A stretch of DNA of 64,000 bases from CAIYTF01 sp963664845 (GCA_963664845.1 OY761615.1:3720001-3784000), one strand, 5' to 3'; shown: positions 9,724-19,925, numbered from the stretch's first letter. Notes: generated by a model not told the origin, from the letters alone. Translations and numbers: made by a program.

Positions 9724-10773
9724 TTAAGCGATTGTTACATCTTTGCAGAGGTAAACGTTTTGAATCGTGTTCAACAAAGCAACACCTTCGGCCAGTGGGC
9801 GTTGGAATGCTTTTCTTCCGCAAATGAGGCCCATGCCGCCTGCACGTTTGTTAATAACAGCAGTTTTGGTTGCATCGGCGAGATCGTTTTCCCCTGAAGC
9901 ACCGCCGCTGTTGATAAGTCCGGCTCTGCCCATGTAATTATTCATAACCTGATAGCGGGTCAGATCAATCGGGTGGTCGGTGGTAAGGTCGGTATAGACT
10001 TTTTTACTGGTCTTGCCGTAATTCTTTAATGAAAGATAACCGCCGTTGTTTTCAGGGAGTTTTTGTTTGATGATGTCGGCCTGAATGGTGACGCCAAGGT
10101 GATTAGCCTGTCCGGTTAAATCAGCAGAAACATGATAATCTTTATCTGATTTGAATGCATTGTTTCTGGTATAGCACCACAGAATGGTTGCCAGTCCGAG
10201 TTCGTGTGCATATTGGAATGCTTCACTTACTTCTATGATTTGGCGGGTGCTTTCTTCTGATCCGAAATAGATTGTAGCGCCAACTGCAACCGCGCCCATG
10301 TCAAAAGCCTGATCGATTGATGCGAACATGATCTGGTCAAATTTATTGGGGTAGGTCATTAACTCATTGTGGTTGATCTTGAGGATATAGGGGATCTTGT
10401 GGGCATATTTTCTTGCGGTCAAGCCGAGTACGCCAAGTGTTGAAGCAACCGCGTTACATCCGCCTTCAATGGCGAGTTTAATAATGTTTTCAGGATCGAA
10501 ATAATCAGGATTTGGTGCAAATGACGCTCCGGCGGAGTGTTCAATTCCCTGATCAACCGGAAGGATTGACAGATACCCGGTTTTGCTTAACCGGCCGGTA
10601 TTATATAAGGTCTGTAAATTTCTGAGTACATTAATGGGGCGATCGCTGGGGGCAAAAATCCGGTCTACGAAGTCTGGACCAGGCAGATGAAGTCTTTCTT
10701 TGGGAACTTTGGCAACATGGTTAAGAAGCTGATCGGCTTCGGCTCCAAGCAGGGTGCGAATATTATCTATCAT
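9724..10773 (-). CDS. fbaB: Class I fructose-bisphosphate aldolase (FbaB/DhnA type)
   Basis: The enzyme cleaves or forms fructose 1,6-bisphosphate (glycolysis/gluconeogenesis) through a Schiff-base lysine. The 349 residues align through their whole length with E. coli FbaB as I remember it: LQTLYNTGRLSKTGYLSILP, VDQGIEHSAGASFA, VAVGATIYFGSEES, YHVSADLTGQANHLG, ADIIKQKLPENNGG (candidate Schiff-base Lys) and NYMGRAGLINSGG. It is a single-gene unit with its own terminator, divergent from the hydrogenase-like receptor. Confidence 0.96.
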   Translation of the reverse strand: MIDNIRTLLGAEADQLLNHVAKVPKERLHLPGPDFVDRIFAPSDRPINVLRNLQTLYNTGRLSKTGYLSILPVDQGIEHSAGASFAPNPDYFDPENIIKLAIEGGCNAVASTLGVLGLTARKYAHKIPYILKINHNELMTYPNKFDQIMFASIDQAFDMGAVAVGATIYFGSEESTRQIIEVSEAFQYAHELGLATILWCYTRNNAFKSDKDYHVSADLTGQANHLGVTIQADIIKQKLPENNGGYLSLKNYGKTSKKVYTDLTTDHPIDLTRYQVMNNYMGRAGLINSGGASGENDLADATKTAVINKRAGGMGLICGRKAFQRPLAEGVALLNTIQNVYLCKDVTIA

Positions 10774-11237
10774 GAAGGTTTCTCCTAAATAAGTTATGTC
10801 AATGATAAAGACAAAGAGTTTAATTAAGCATTTAAAGATACGGAGAAAACTAACCGCAAAAAAAGGAAAATTCAGTCCGGTTTACCTGTCCAATTTGAGA
10901 TCAATACTCCTTTTCGAATTTCCAGTGTTGTTGCCGTCTTCCGGGTTGGGTACAGGGTGTTTCCAAAATTTACCAGTTGACACTGCTTAAAAAATGAAGC
11001 AGCCTAAAATAAAAGTGAAAATATGCTAATTGCGCTAAAACAATTGTTCGAGGCAATTATTAACTAATTACCTATTTTATATAAGCAATTATTGCGAAAT
11101 AGATCTCGCTCCAATAAAAGCGAGGCTTTCGGAAAACTGATGGCAGAGCGAGATCTGTTATGTTCATCTTTGTTTGATGTGGCCTCATTATTTTTAACAA
11201 ACCTTCATTGGGAAGATCCAGAAATGAGGTTATCGAT
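10774..11237. other. Divergent intergenic region before the hydrogenase-like receptor
   Basis: About 460 bases separate fbaB from the next gene. The right half contains the switch-like inverted repeats described separately (11101-11156). A 64-codon frame at 10796-10990 has no protein features and I do not call it. Confidence 0.5.
11101..11156 (+). promoter_or_regulatory. Possible leader RNA with mutually exclusive hairpins
   Basis: AGATCTCGCT (11101-11110) can pair perfectly with AGCGAGATCT (11147-11156). Its CTCGCT part can instead pair with AGCGAG at 11119-11124 to make a small hairpin with an 8-base loop. Two alternative stems sharing one strand, 80 bases before a start codon, suggest a leader attenuator or riboswitch-like element. 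I do not recognise a known class. Confidence 0.35.
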
Positions 11238-13583
11238 ATGTCAACATCGAAGATAATAGACGTTGATGAGGGAAAATGTGTTAATTGCCACCGTTGTATT
11301 GCTGTTTGTCCGGTAAAGTTTTGTAATGACGGAAGCGGCGACCATGTTTTGCTGAATGAGGAGCTCTGTATTGGCTGCGGCGAGTGCATAACAGGCTGTC
11401 CGCATGATGCGCGTGTAATCATTGATGATTTTGATGCCGCCTTAATCGCGCTGCAACGCCGTGAAAAAATTATTGCGATAGTTGCACCGGCCATTGCGGC
11501 CGTCTTTCCCGGTCAATATCTGCAATTCAACGGCTGGTTGAAATCTCTGGGTGTCAGCGCGATTTTTGATGTGAGTTTTGGAGCTGAACTCACCGTTAAA
11601 AGCTATCTTGAATATATTAAACAGGCAAAACCCACTACGGTTATCAGCCAACCATGCCCTGCATTAGTAACCTTTATTGAGATCTATCATCCGGAATTGC
11701 TTCCTTATTTGGCCCCTGCAGATAGTCCGATGATGCACACTATTAAAATGGTGAAGAATTTTTATCCCAATTTCCGTGATCATAAAGCAATGATTATCTC
11801 ACCGTGTGTGGCAAAAAAACGGGAGTTCGAGGAAGTCGGTCTTGGCGATTATAACGTCACCATGAAAAAAATTGAAGATTATCTGTCCGGTAAAAAGATT
11901 AGCTTGTCCACATATCCGAAGGTCGGCTTTGATAATGACCCGGCCGAACGAGGTGTTTTGTTTTCAACTCCTGGCGGATTGTTGAGGACCGCGGAACGGG
12001 AAAATCCGGATATCTGGAGTGTTGCGAGGAAAATAGAAGGCCCGAATACGGTGTACCATTATCTGAGTCATCTTGAAAAAGATATTAAAAAGGGAATTGC
12101 TCCTCTCGTTGTGGACTGTCTTAATTGTGAGCTGGGGTGCAATAGCGGTACCGGAACAAACCGGAGTAAAACTCAGGACGAGATTGAAAGCGCCATCGAA
12201 AAACGTAACCATGAGATGCAGCAACAATATAAGAGCAGCGGGTTACTCCGCACAAAAACAGGTGCAAAACTGCGCTTGCATCAGGTCATGAATAAATTCT
12301 GGAATTCTGCTGTTTATACGCGCTCCTATAAAAATCATTCAGACCGGGTCAGAAAAGCAATTAAAATCCCAACTAAGAGCGAAGTGAGCAAGATTTATCA
12401 GGATATGCGAAAAGACACTGACTGGGAAATTTTAAATTGCGGCAGTTGCGGCTATCATAACTGTGAGGAAATGGCCACAGCCATTTTCAATGGAATAAAT
12501 AAAAAAGAAAATTGCCACGTTTATGTGAATAGGAATTTACAAGATGGTGTAGCCTTGATTCTGAATGAGATGGAAAAATTCGCAGGGGGAGACCTGACAG
12601 TCAATATTTCGCATTCTGAAAAAGGCGAAATAGGACGTTTATTCGACGGATTCAACCAATCGGTTGAAAGTATTCAGGCTCTGTTGCGCACACTATCCGA
12701 GGTGGTGCAGGCTACTGCGGCTGCCAGTAGCCAGATATCAGCATCAACGGAAGAAATGGCGGCAGGCGCAACCGAACAAAGTTCACAAACAAACGAAATT
12801 GCAAGCGCCATTGAGCAAATGTCAAAAACCATCATTGAGAACACGAAGAATGCTTCTCTTGCCTCAAATGCAGCAAAAGTTGCCGGAATAAAGGCCAAGG
12901 AGGGTAACGCAGTGGTGAATGGCACCATTGAGGGAATGAATAGAATTACTGAAGTTGTTCGCCAATCAGCCGATACGGTGTTTGCATTGGGACAAAGCAG
13001 CGATAAAATTGGCGAGATTGTTCAGGTGATTGATGAAATTGCGGATCAAACCAATCTTCTGGCACTTAATGCAGCCATTGAGGCTGCCCGTGCCGGTGAT
13101 CAGGGCCGTGGGTTTGCCGTGGTTGCCGATGAAGTGAGAAAACTTGCAGAACGCACCACAAAAGCAACCCAGGAAATTGCGAAAATGATTAAACAGATTC
13201 AAAAAGATACCGGAGATGCAGTAGTGACTATGCAGGCAGGCACCAGGGAAGTTGAAGCAGGCAAACAACAGGCATCACAGGCAAAAGGGGTGCTTGACCA
13301 AATTGTCAACAGTTCTGCTCAAGTGACTGATGTGATTGTGCAGGTGGCGGCGGCAAGTGAACAGCAATCATCTGCTGCTGAGGAGATAAGCAAGAATATT
13401 GATGTAATCAATAACGTTGTTCAGCAGTCAGCCACAGGGGTAACTGAAATTGCCCGTTCTTCTGAAGACTTAAATCGTTTGACGGGTAGACTAAATGATC
13501 TGATTGATCGATTCAAGATTGATTCTGATCAAAGTAGGCATGTATCACATGCTGCGTGCTCTCAAAGATTTCTCCGTAATTAA
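11238..13583 (+). CDS. [FeFe]-hydrogenase-like iron-sulfur protein fused to MCP signalling domain
   Basis: This is a 781-residue soluble protein. Two 4Fe-4S ferredoxin motifs come first (Cys 14/17/20/24 and 44/47/50/54). A hydrogenase large-subunit C-terminal domain follows (about 70-310). It keeps the four presumed 4Fe ligands (C140 in QPCPAL, C190 in SPCVAKK, C297 and C301 in NCELGC), but has Pro where catalytic enzymes have the proton-transfer Cys of TSCCP. A CGSCGYHNC-type Fe-S motif sits at 401-426 and a HAMP-like linker at about 435-495. The MCP coiled coil contains DQTNLLALNAAIEAARAG. There are no membrane segments. It probably senses H2 or redox state and signals to CheA/CheW (inference). 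GAGG precedes the ATG at 11238; a TTG at 11208 is less likely. Confidence 0.9.
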   Translation: MSTSKIIDVDEGKCVNCHRCIAVCPVKFCNDGSGDHVLLNEELCIGCGECITGCPHDARVIIDDFDAALIALQRREKIIAIVAPAIAAVFPGQYLQFNGWLKSLGVSAIFDVSFGAELTVKSYLEYIKQAKPTTVISQPCPALVTFIEIYHPELLPYLAPADSPMMHTIKMVKNFYPNFRDHKAMIISPCVAKKREFEEVGLGDYNVTMKKIEDYLSGKKISLSTYPKVGFDNDPAERGVLFSTPGGLLRTAERENPDIWSVARKIEGPNTVYHYLSHLEKDIKKGIAPLVVDCLNCELGCNSGTGTNRSKTQDEIESAIEKRNHEMQQQYKSSGLLRTKTGAKLRLHQVMNKFWNSAVYTRSYKNHSDRVRKAIKIPTKSEVSKIYQDMRKDTDWEILNCGSCGYHNCEEMATAIFNGINKKENCHVYVNRNLQDGVALILNEMEKFAGGDLTVNISHSEKGEIGRLFDGFNQSVESIQALLRTLSEVVQATAAASSQISASTEEMAAGATEQSSQTNEIASAIEQMSKTIIENTKNASLASNAAKVAGIKAKEGNAVVNGTIEGMNRITEVVRQSADTVFALGQSSDKIGEIVQVIDEIADQTNLLALNAAIEAARAGDQGRGFAVVADEVRKLAERTTKATQEIAKMIKQIQKDTGDAVVTMQAGTREVEAGKQQASQAKGVLDQIVNSSAQVTDVIVQVAAASEQQSSAAEEISKNIDVINNVVQQSATGVTEIARSSEDLNRLTGRLNDLIDRFKIDSDQSRHVSHAACSQRFLRN

Positions 13584-13585
13584 TT

Positions 13586-13626
13586 AATATGGGCTGGAAA
13601 GCACTTAGCCTTACGGCCCATATTTT
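13586..13626 (+). terminator. Rho-independent terminator of the hydrogenase-like receptor gene
   Basis: AATATGGGC (13586-13594) pairs perfectly with GCCCATATT (13616-13624) and is followed by a short T-run. It begins 3 bases after the stop codon. Confidence 0.7.
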
Positions 13627-13983
13627 ATGTGTAACCTTCAGTGCTTTTTATCGCGTCAAATAATCGATGATAATGGGGGCTTTGGGTGCTGGTATGAGGG
13701 CAAAATAATGCCTTCACAGCGAATAATAGGTAAAAAGATTCCTTCAATTGGATGGTATCAGTGCTTCCAATCTGCTGTGAAGAAGCTGCCCGCTTTCCAT
13801 TTGGCGGAAAGTTGATCTGCCTCGGCTTCACGCCTGGAAAAGAGAATTATTATTCCGTAAATGCTTATTTTTATATATCGAACACCATTATTTTATTGTT
13901 GAGTGTATAAACAGGTATTTATGGCATTGTTTTATTCTCTTCTCCATTCGCATATTTCTGATTTGACAGACCGGAAAACAGTC

Positions 13984-16335
13984 ATGTTGTTTCTTTTACT
14001 GTACATGTTATTTCCGGTTGTAAACCTCCATGGACAAGTCCAGATTGACTCCATTCTGAACAATCTGAAAGGTCAACCCGACACCACCATAATTAAAGAA
14101 CTAAATGACCTCTGCTAGAAAAACAGAAGCAACGCACCTCAGTTCTCACTTGTCTGTGGCGAAAAGGCATTGGAATTGTGCAAGAAAACGGGGAACAAAA
14201 CTCTGTCATCCCGCACGCTGAATCTTCTTGGGGTGTGCTGCCGGACTTTGGGCTATTATGATAAATCACTTGCTTACCTCTCGCTTGCATTGGTCAACGC
14301 CGAAGAAACCGGCAACAAAATTGAAGTGGGCTTCGCAGAAAATAACATTGGTTCTGCGTATCGTCAGAAAGCGTATTACAAGGCAGCCATGCAGCATGTA
14401 CTCAGGGGGCTCTCCTTTTTTGAATCAGTCAACTATAAGTTTGGTATTGCCTATAGTAATATTACCATCGGTTTTATTTATCAGGACCAACAAAACTATT
14501 CAAAGGCGCTTGAGTTCTTTAATAAGGCTTACCAGTTACGAAGTGAGATTCAGGATACGGTTGGCGTTGGTAATGTTCTTGCCGAAATAGGGAAAACGTA
14601 TGCTCTCTGTGGCAATTATTCGGAGGCCATGAAGAAATTCAAGGAAGCTGAAACGACGTTCGCCAGAGTTGGAGATAACGCTGGCATGATGAACATCTGG
14701 AGTGGTATTGGTGGCGTGTACCTAAAGCAGAAAAAGTATCCTGAAGCGTTGAATTATTATGTCCGCTCCTATCAAACAGCAGAACAGATAGCCAGCATAA
14801 GAGGTAAAGCGTTGAACGGGCGGAATATTGGGTCGGTTTATGCGAATATGAAACGCTTCGATGAGGCGGAGCAATATCTTCGGCGTGCCTTGGAGATTTC
14901 AGAATCTCTTAATGAATACGTTCTTGTTCTTGACTGCTACCATGCCTTTGCAAATTTTTATGAACTGAAGAGGGATTTCTCCCACGCACTCCTCTATGAA
15001 AGGCTGTATTCTGAGCTCAAAGATTCAGTTCTTAGCCGAGAAAATATTTCCGGGGTGAGCGAAATGGACGCCGTCTATCAGAACGAAAAGGCCAAAACAG
15101 AAAACGCGCTTCTGCATAAAAATATTGAGCTCTCCACAACTCAACGCAACTTTGGCATCGTGTTATCACTGCTTTTCATATGTATATCTGCTGTTGTATA
15201 CTGGAAGTATCGGTACCAGCGGCGTATGTTCACTGCCGAAGAAGGCCTGCGTGAAAGCAGAAGGCACTATCAGCAATTGTTCGAAAATTCCTATATGGGC
15301 ATCTTTCATGCTGATCCGGACGGTAAATTTCGGAGGAGCAATCAGGCGCTTGCTGCGATGTTTGGCCATGGTTCACCGGCCGAATTCATTGCAGAGATGA
15401 AAGACCTTGATTCAATGCAAATATATTTGGCCGATGCAGATACAACATCTCATAAGCCTGAAAACTGGGTTAACGCTGAAAAAACATACACAACAAAAGA
15501 TGGCAGCCTGCTGACGGCAAAGCTCACTATCCGGAAGGAACTGAATTCTGATGGATCAGTTGCCTATATTGAAGGAATTATGGATGATATCACTCTGCGC
15601 AAACAAAACGAGGCGGAAATCAGAAGGATCAATGAAGAGCTTAAAGAGTTGAATGCAACCAAAGACAAGTTTTTCTCCATAATTGCGCATGACCTTAGAT
15701 CGCCGTTTCAGGTTCTCCTCGGATTCTCCGAAATTCTGTCACAGGATATCGAACAATTGAGTCAGGAAGAAGTGAAGAAGTTAAGTAAAGAGCTCCATGA
15801 AACAATTGAAAAACAGTATGCTCTCCTTACGGATCTGCTGGATTGGGCAAAGCTGCAAAGGAGCGGTATGATCTTACAACCGAAGCCCCTCTCGGTGTGC
15901 AAGGAAGTTCAGTCGGTGATTGACTCACTGGCGGTTACCGCGTCTTTGAAAAGAGTTGTTGTTGAATCTGAAATTCCTGACGAGTGTTCGATTACGGCGG
16001 ATCCAAACATGCTGCAGTTGGTCTTGCGCAATCTTATTTCAAACAGCCTGAAATTTACGCGACAAGGTGGGAAAATTAAGATAAACGCGACCGTTTCAGT
16101 TCCTTTTGTTGAGATGAGTGTTGAAGATAATGGGGTTGGAATATCAGAAACAGACATAGCTAACTTATTCAGGAGTGATGTTCTTCTGAGCACAGAAGGA
16201 ACCGCGAAAGAGAAGGGAACTGGTCTGGGACTTGTTTTGTGCAAAGAGATCGTTGAAAAGCACGGGGGACACATTAGTGTTGCAAGTAAACCGGGAAAAG
16301 GCAGTAAATTCAGTTTTACCGTGCCTACTGCCTAA
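13984..16335 (+). pseudogene. TPR-PAS sensor histidine kinase interrupted by an in-frame TAG
   Basis: One reading frame runs from a signal peptide (M at 13984, LFLLLYMLFPVV) to 16335, broken only by TAG at 14116-14118 (codon 45). The context ELNDLC-stop-KNRSNAP suggests a TGG tryptophan codon became TAG. Downstream are tetratricopeptide repeats, a membrane segment (GIVLSLLFICISAVVYW), a PAS domain, HisKA with His569 in IIAHDLRSPF, and an ATPase domain (NLISNSLKF, DNGVGI, GTGLGL). It would be a membrane kinase with periplasmic TPRs. Without readthrough, a shortened protein could start near 14170 but would lack the signal peptide. No response regulator is adjacent. A GTG at 13903 is an alternative start. 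Confidence 0.85.
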
Positions 16336-16385
16336 GAAGTTGTGTTTTTCTTTTCAAAACACTGCCATATGCCTATATTACCGGT

Positions 16386-17750
16386 ATGATTTTACATTTT
16401 TACATTTTACGGAACCATTTGGTGCCCTTTCTTTTCTCGTTGGCATCGTTAATGGGAATATTCCTGCTGCAATTTTTAATGAAAGCTGCCGGCCAGCTGG
16501 TGGGTAAGGGCTTGGACTGGTGGGTGATTCTTCAGTTAGTCTCCTATAACCTTGCCTGGATGGTGGTGCTGGTGGTCCCTATGAGCGTTCTGGTGGCTAC
16601 CCTTATGGCCTTTGGTTCCATGGCCCAGAACAACGAAATCACCATTATGAAGGCTAGTGGGGTTAGTCTGCTGCATATGATTGCGACCCCTTTCACTGCG
16701 GCAATTGTACTTGCCTATTTGATGATTCTGTTCAACAATGATGTTCTCCCAGATGCAAACCATCAGGCGAAAATTCTGATGTATGATATTTCGCAAAAGA
16801 AACCAACTCTTTCCTTGCAGCCTGGCGTATTCTCTCAGGAAGTGAATAATTATGCCATTTTGGCCAGATCTATTGATCAAAATTCCAACATGCTCTATGG
16901 TGTTACTATATATGACTATTCAAGCCCTGCAAAAATTAATATCGTTACCGCAAAAGAAGGCAAAATCTATTTTTCGCCTGATCTCACCAAGTTGCTGATG
17001 GACCTAACCTCCGGTGAAATACACGAATCCGAAACAGATGGTACTCCCATGTATCGCAAGCTTATGTTTACCCGTCACCGTATCGCTATGAGCGCCGATC
17101 AGTTCGCGTTTCAAAAATCAAGCAATATGAGCAGGGGTGACCGGGAAATGAGTGCGGCTACTATGCGCGGTAAGGTTGACAGCCTTACCAAAATAAAAAA
17201 CACGTACAATATTTCTGTCCAGGCCGATCTTAAAAAGATCTTCTATGGGGACAGCACGGCAAGACGACAACCTGTTCAGCTCAATAGCGTAACCCCGCAA
17301 CAGCGTTGGGCAAACTGTCTGACTGAAGCGCTTTCGGCAAAAAACACGCTTTTCTCTTCGGCAACACATGCTCACATTATTCAGTCCGAGATAAACAGGT
17401 TGAAAGTAGAGATTTATAAGAAATATGCCATCCCTACGGCCTGCGTGATATTCATTCTTTTGGGAGCACCGCTTGGCGTAATGATTCGTAAAGGCGGTTT
17501 TGGCATGGCGGGAAGTATAAGTCTGTTTTTTTTCCTGATCTATTGGTCTTTTCTGATTGGCGGTGAGAAACTGGCCGATCGAGGTATTATTTCTCCATTC
17601 TGGGGCATGTGGGCTGCTAATGTTGTTATGGGTGCTTTGGGCATTCTGTTAACGTACAAGTCTTTGAAGGAAACGGTAACGTTGGATTTTGATTTCTTAA
17701 AGAGATTTATGCCAAAAACATGGCGGGCAGTTGAACCGGTGCAAGAATGA
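16386..17750 (+). CDS. LptF/LptG family lipopolysaccharide export permease (first of pair)
   Basis: LptF and LptG form the membrane part of the LptB2FG transporter that extracts lipopolysaccharide from the inner membrane. The 454 residues show the YjgP/YjgQ layout: N-terminal membrane helices (about 10-120) with VPMSVLVATLMAFGSMAQNNE and ITIMKASGVSLL, a large periplasmic beta-jellyroll domain, and C-terminal helices with GAPLGVMIRKGGFGMAGSIS. Its stop overlaps the next gene's start (ATGA at 17747-17750). It is longer than a typical LptF (~360) because of an extended periplasmic part. F and G cannot be told apart confidently here. Confidence 0.92.
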   Translation: MILHFYILRNHLVPFLFSLASLMGIFLLQFLMKAAGQLVGKGLDWWVILQLVSYNLAWMVVLVVPMSVLVATLMAFGSMAQNNEITIMKASGVSLLHMIATPFTAAIVLAYLMILFNNDVLPDANHQAKILMYDISQKKPTLSLQPGVFSQEVNNYAILARSIDQNSNMLYGVTIYDYSSPAKINIVTAKEGKIYFSPDLTKLLMDLTSGEIHESETDGTPMYRKLMFTRHRIAMSADQFAFQKSSNMSRGDREMSAATMRGKVDSLTKIKNTYNISVQADLKKIFYGDSTARRQPVQLNSVTPQQRWANCLTEALSAKNTLFSSATHAHIIQSEINRLKVEIYKKYAIPTACVIFILLGAPLGVMIRKGGFGMAGSISLFFFLIYWSFLIGGEKLADRGIISPFWGMWAANVVMGALGILLTYKSLKETVTLDFDFLKRFMPKTWRAVEPVQE

Positions 17751-18829
17751 AAATAATTGACAGATATCTGATTCGCCAATTTGTTCAGACGGTCATTTTT
17801 GGTCTGATGGCGTTTATCCTGATTTTTATTGTTGTTGACATGATGGAGAATCTTGATGATTTCCTTAACCAGAGTGTTGCCAAGATCATTATTCTCAAAT
17901 ATTATATGGTTTTTGCCCCCGAAATAATCAGGCTGTTATTACCGGTAGCACTCTTGTTCGGTGGGTTGTTCACTGTGGGGAAGATGTCCAATTTGAATGA
18001 AATAACCGCCATAAAAGCCGGCGGTGTGAGTATGTATCGGTCAATGCTGCCGCTGGTCATCACCACCATGGTTATATGTGCCGGTGATGTATATTTCAGC
18101 GGCTATATTGTTCCGTTGGCCAATAAAAGCAAAACGCAGATTGAGCGCAAATATTTAAACAAGGGTCACGCCAATGCCGAGACCAACATCTTTTTCCAGG
18201 ATACGAAAACCCGGACGGTGAGCATTGGATACTTCAACGAGGAAGTGAATCAGGCATCGAGGGTTGGTATACAGGAATTCGATCCTTCGGATGTCACGAA
18301 GTTGAAAATGCGCATTGATGCCGTAAGCATGCGCTATGATTCCACCGGAAGACGGTGGATACTGTCCAATGGAACACAGCGGGTTTTTGCCAACACCAGC
18401 GATCATATATCGCATTTTCCAGCTATGAACCTGGATGATCTGCATTTCAAACCACATGATCTGATTGTGAAACAGCAGAAACCCGGAGAAATGAACCTGA
18501 GCGAACTGAAGGAAACAATTGTTAACCAGAGTCGGGCGGGGAATGACCCCAGAATCTGGCAGATTGAATACTATTCCAGGTATTCATTCTCGTTGACGGG
18601 TATAATTATAGTGTTGTTTGGTTTGCCCTTTTCAACAAACAAACGACGCGGTGGTCTGGCTATACAAGTAGGTGTTAACATTTTAATTACATTTATTTAT
18701 CTCGTACTTTACAAAGTTGTTGAAGCATTCGGTATGAACGGCGGATTGCATCCCATCCTCACCGCATGGTTGGTTAACGCCGGTTTTTTTATGGCAGCGA
18801 TTGTGAATTTGGTAAGGGTGAAACAATAA
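17747..18829 (+). CDS. LptF/LptG family lipopolysaccharide export permease (second of pair)
   Basis: This is the 360-residue partner of the preceding permease, translationally coupled through a 4-base overlap. It has N-terminal helices (FVQTVIFGLMAFILIFIVVD and LLLPVALLFGGLFTVGKMS), the family motif NEITAIKAGGVSMYRSMLP, a periplasmic domain, and C-terminal helices with LTGIIIVLFGLPFSTNKRRG. The two proteins would form the heterodimeric LptFG core. LptB and LptA/C are not in this window. Confidence 0.92.
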   Translation: MKIIDRYLIRQFVQTVIFGLMAFILIFIVVDMMENLDDFLNQSVAKIIILKYYMVFAPEIIRLLLPVALLFGGLFTVGKMSNLNEITAIKAGGVSMYRSMLPLVITTMVICAGDVYFSGYIVPLANKSKTQIERKYLNKGHANAETNIFFQDTKTRTVSIGYFNEEVNQASRVGIQEFDPSDVTKLKMRIDAVSMRYDSTGRRWILSNGTQRVFANTSDHISHFPAMNLDDLHFKPHDLIVKQQKPGEMNLSELKETIVNQSRAGNDPRIWQIEYYSRYSFSLTGIIIVLFGLPFSTNKRRGGLAIQVGVNILITFIYLVLYKVVEAFGMNGGLHPILTAWLVNAGFFMAAIVNLVRVKQ

Positions 18830-18962
18830 GGTACGACCATGCCAATTGGCGCTTTGCCAATACAACGCGGGATAACGGATTTGTAGTCTTCATGGTTTTT
18901 GAAAATACCGCATTAAGCGGTATGTTAATTATATAGTATTAATTTGAACGTAAGGTCTCGGT

Positions 18963-19925
18963 TTGAAACATATCGCATTAAATTCGAAAATATATCTGGC
19001 AGGGCATTCAGGTTTGGTCGGTTCTGCAATTCATCGCGAACTAACAGCAAAAGGTTTTTCCAATATTATAGGGAGAACGATTGATGAGCTCGATTTGACC
19101 AGACAGCAGGATGTTGAGCAGTTTTTTAAGGCAGAGCAGCCTGAAGTTGTTATCATAGCGGCGGCTAAAGTAGGCGGCATTCTTGCAAATGATACTTACC
19201 GGGCTGACTTCATCTATCAGAACATGATGATCGAAGCAAATTTAATTCATAATGCACATCTGAACGGGGTGAAAAAGCTCATTTTCCTGGGCAGCTCCTG
19301 TATTTACCCTAAACTGGCACCTCAACCGCTGAAAGAAGAATATCTTCTCAGCAATTATTTGGAACAAACCAATGAGCCGTATGCCCTTGCAAAAATCGCC
19401 GGAATTAAATTATGCGAAAGTTATTTCCGGCAATATAGTTCAAATTTCTATTCAGTGATGCCAACAAATCTCTATGGACCATACGATAATTTCAATTTGC
19501 AAACCTCGCACGTGCTTCCGGCGCTTATAAGAAAATTTCACGAAGCAACTGTTAATGGAAGTCCCTACGTTGACGTTTGGGGCAGCGGGAAACCCCGCAG
19601 GGAATTAATGTATGTTGAAGACCTTTCCCGGGCAATTGTATATCTCCTGCAGACCATTGATGCCGGTGATATCTATTCAAAAGGGATTTCGCAAGTCAAT
19701 ATCGGTACCGGGAAGGATGTCACTATAGCTGAACTTGCGGCTATCGTTGCTCAGGTTACTTCATTCAAAGGCGAGATCAAATATGACATTTCGAAACCGG
19801 ACGGAACTCCACAAAAATTGCTGGATGTTTCACGAATCCATTCTCTTGGCTGGGAACATAAAATAGAACTTCCCGAAGGCGTTGCCATGTCTTATAAATG
19901 GTATTTGGAGAACGTGGTTAGTTAG
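18963..19925 (+). CDS. fcl: GDP-L-fucose synthase
   Basis: This NADPH-dependent epimerase/reductase converts GDP-4-keto-6-deoxymannose to GDP-L-fucose for surface glycans. It is an extended short-chain dehydrogenase of 320 residues: YLAGHSGLVGSAI (dinucleotide-binding loop), GSSCIYP with the catalytic Ser near 111-112, and Y140ALAK144 (catalytic Tyr/Lys). VMPTNLYGPYDNF and the C-terminal SKPDGTPQKLLDVSR are characteristic of Fcl/WcaG. The start is TTG at 18963 with AAGG 7 bases upstream. GDP-mannose dehydratase (gmd), its usual partner, is absent from the window. The 3' end overlaps the convergent gene by 8 bases. Confidence 0.94.
   Translation: MKHIALNSKIYLAGHSGLVGSAIHRELTAKGFSNIIGRTIDELDLTRQQDVEQFFKAEQPEVVIIAAAKVGGILANDTYRADFIYQNMMIEANLIHNAHLNGVKKLIFLGSSCIYPKLAPQPLKEEYLLSNYLEQTNEPYALAKIAGIKLCESYFRQYSSNFYSVMPTNLYGPYDNFNLQTSHVLPALIRKFHEATVNGSPYVDVWGSGKPRRELMYVEDLSRAIVYLLQTIDAGDIYSKGISQVNIGTGKDVTIAELAAIVAQVTSFKGEIKYDISKPDGTPQKLLDVSRIHSLGWEHKIELPEGVAMSYKWYLENVVS

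Noticed and set aside
10796..10990. 64-codon open frame between fbaB and the hydrogenase-like gene
   Set aside because: Lys/Leu-rich composition from AT-rich DNA, no motif and no homology that I can see.
11101..11156. Known riboswitch or hammerhead ribozyme
   Set aside because: CTGATG at about 11137 resembles a hammerhead core, but the required GA and GAAA elements and stems do not fit; no known riboswitch consensus matched by eye.
14170..16335. Histidine kinase starting at an internal codon as a complete gene
   Set aside because: The same frame continues upstream through TAG into a signal peptide and matching TPR sequence, so the shorter frame is the result of the stop codon.
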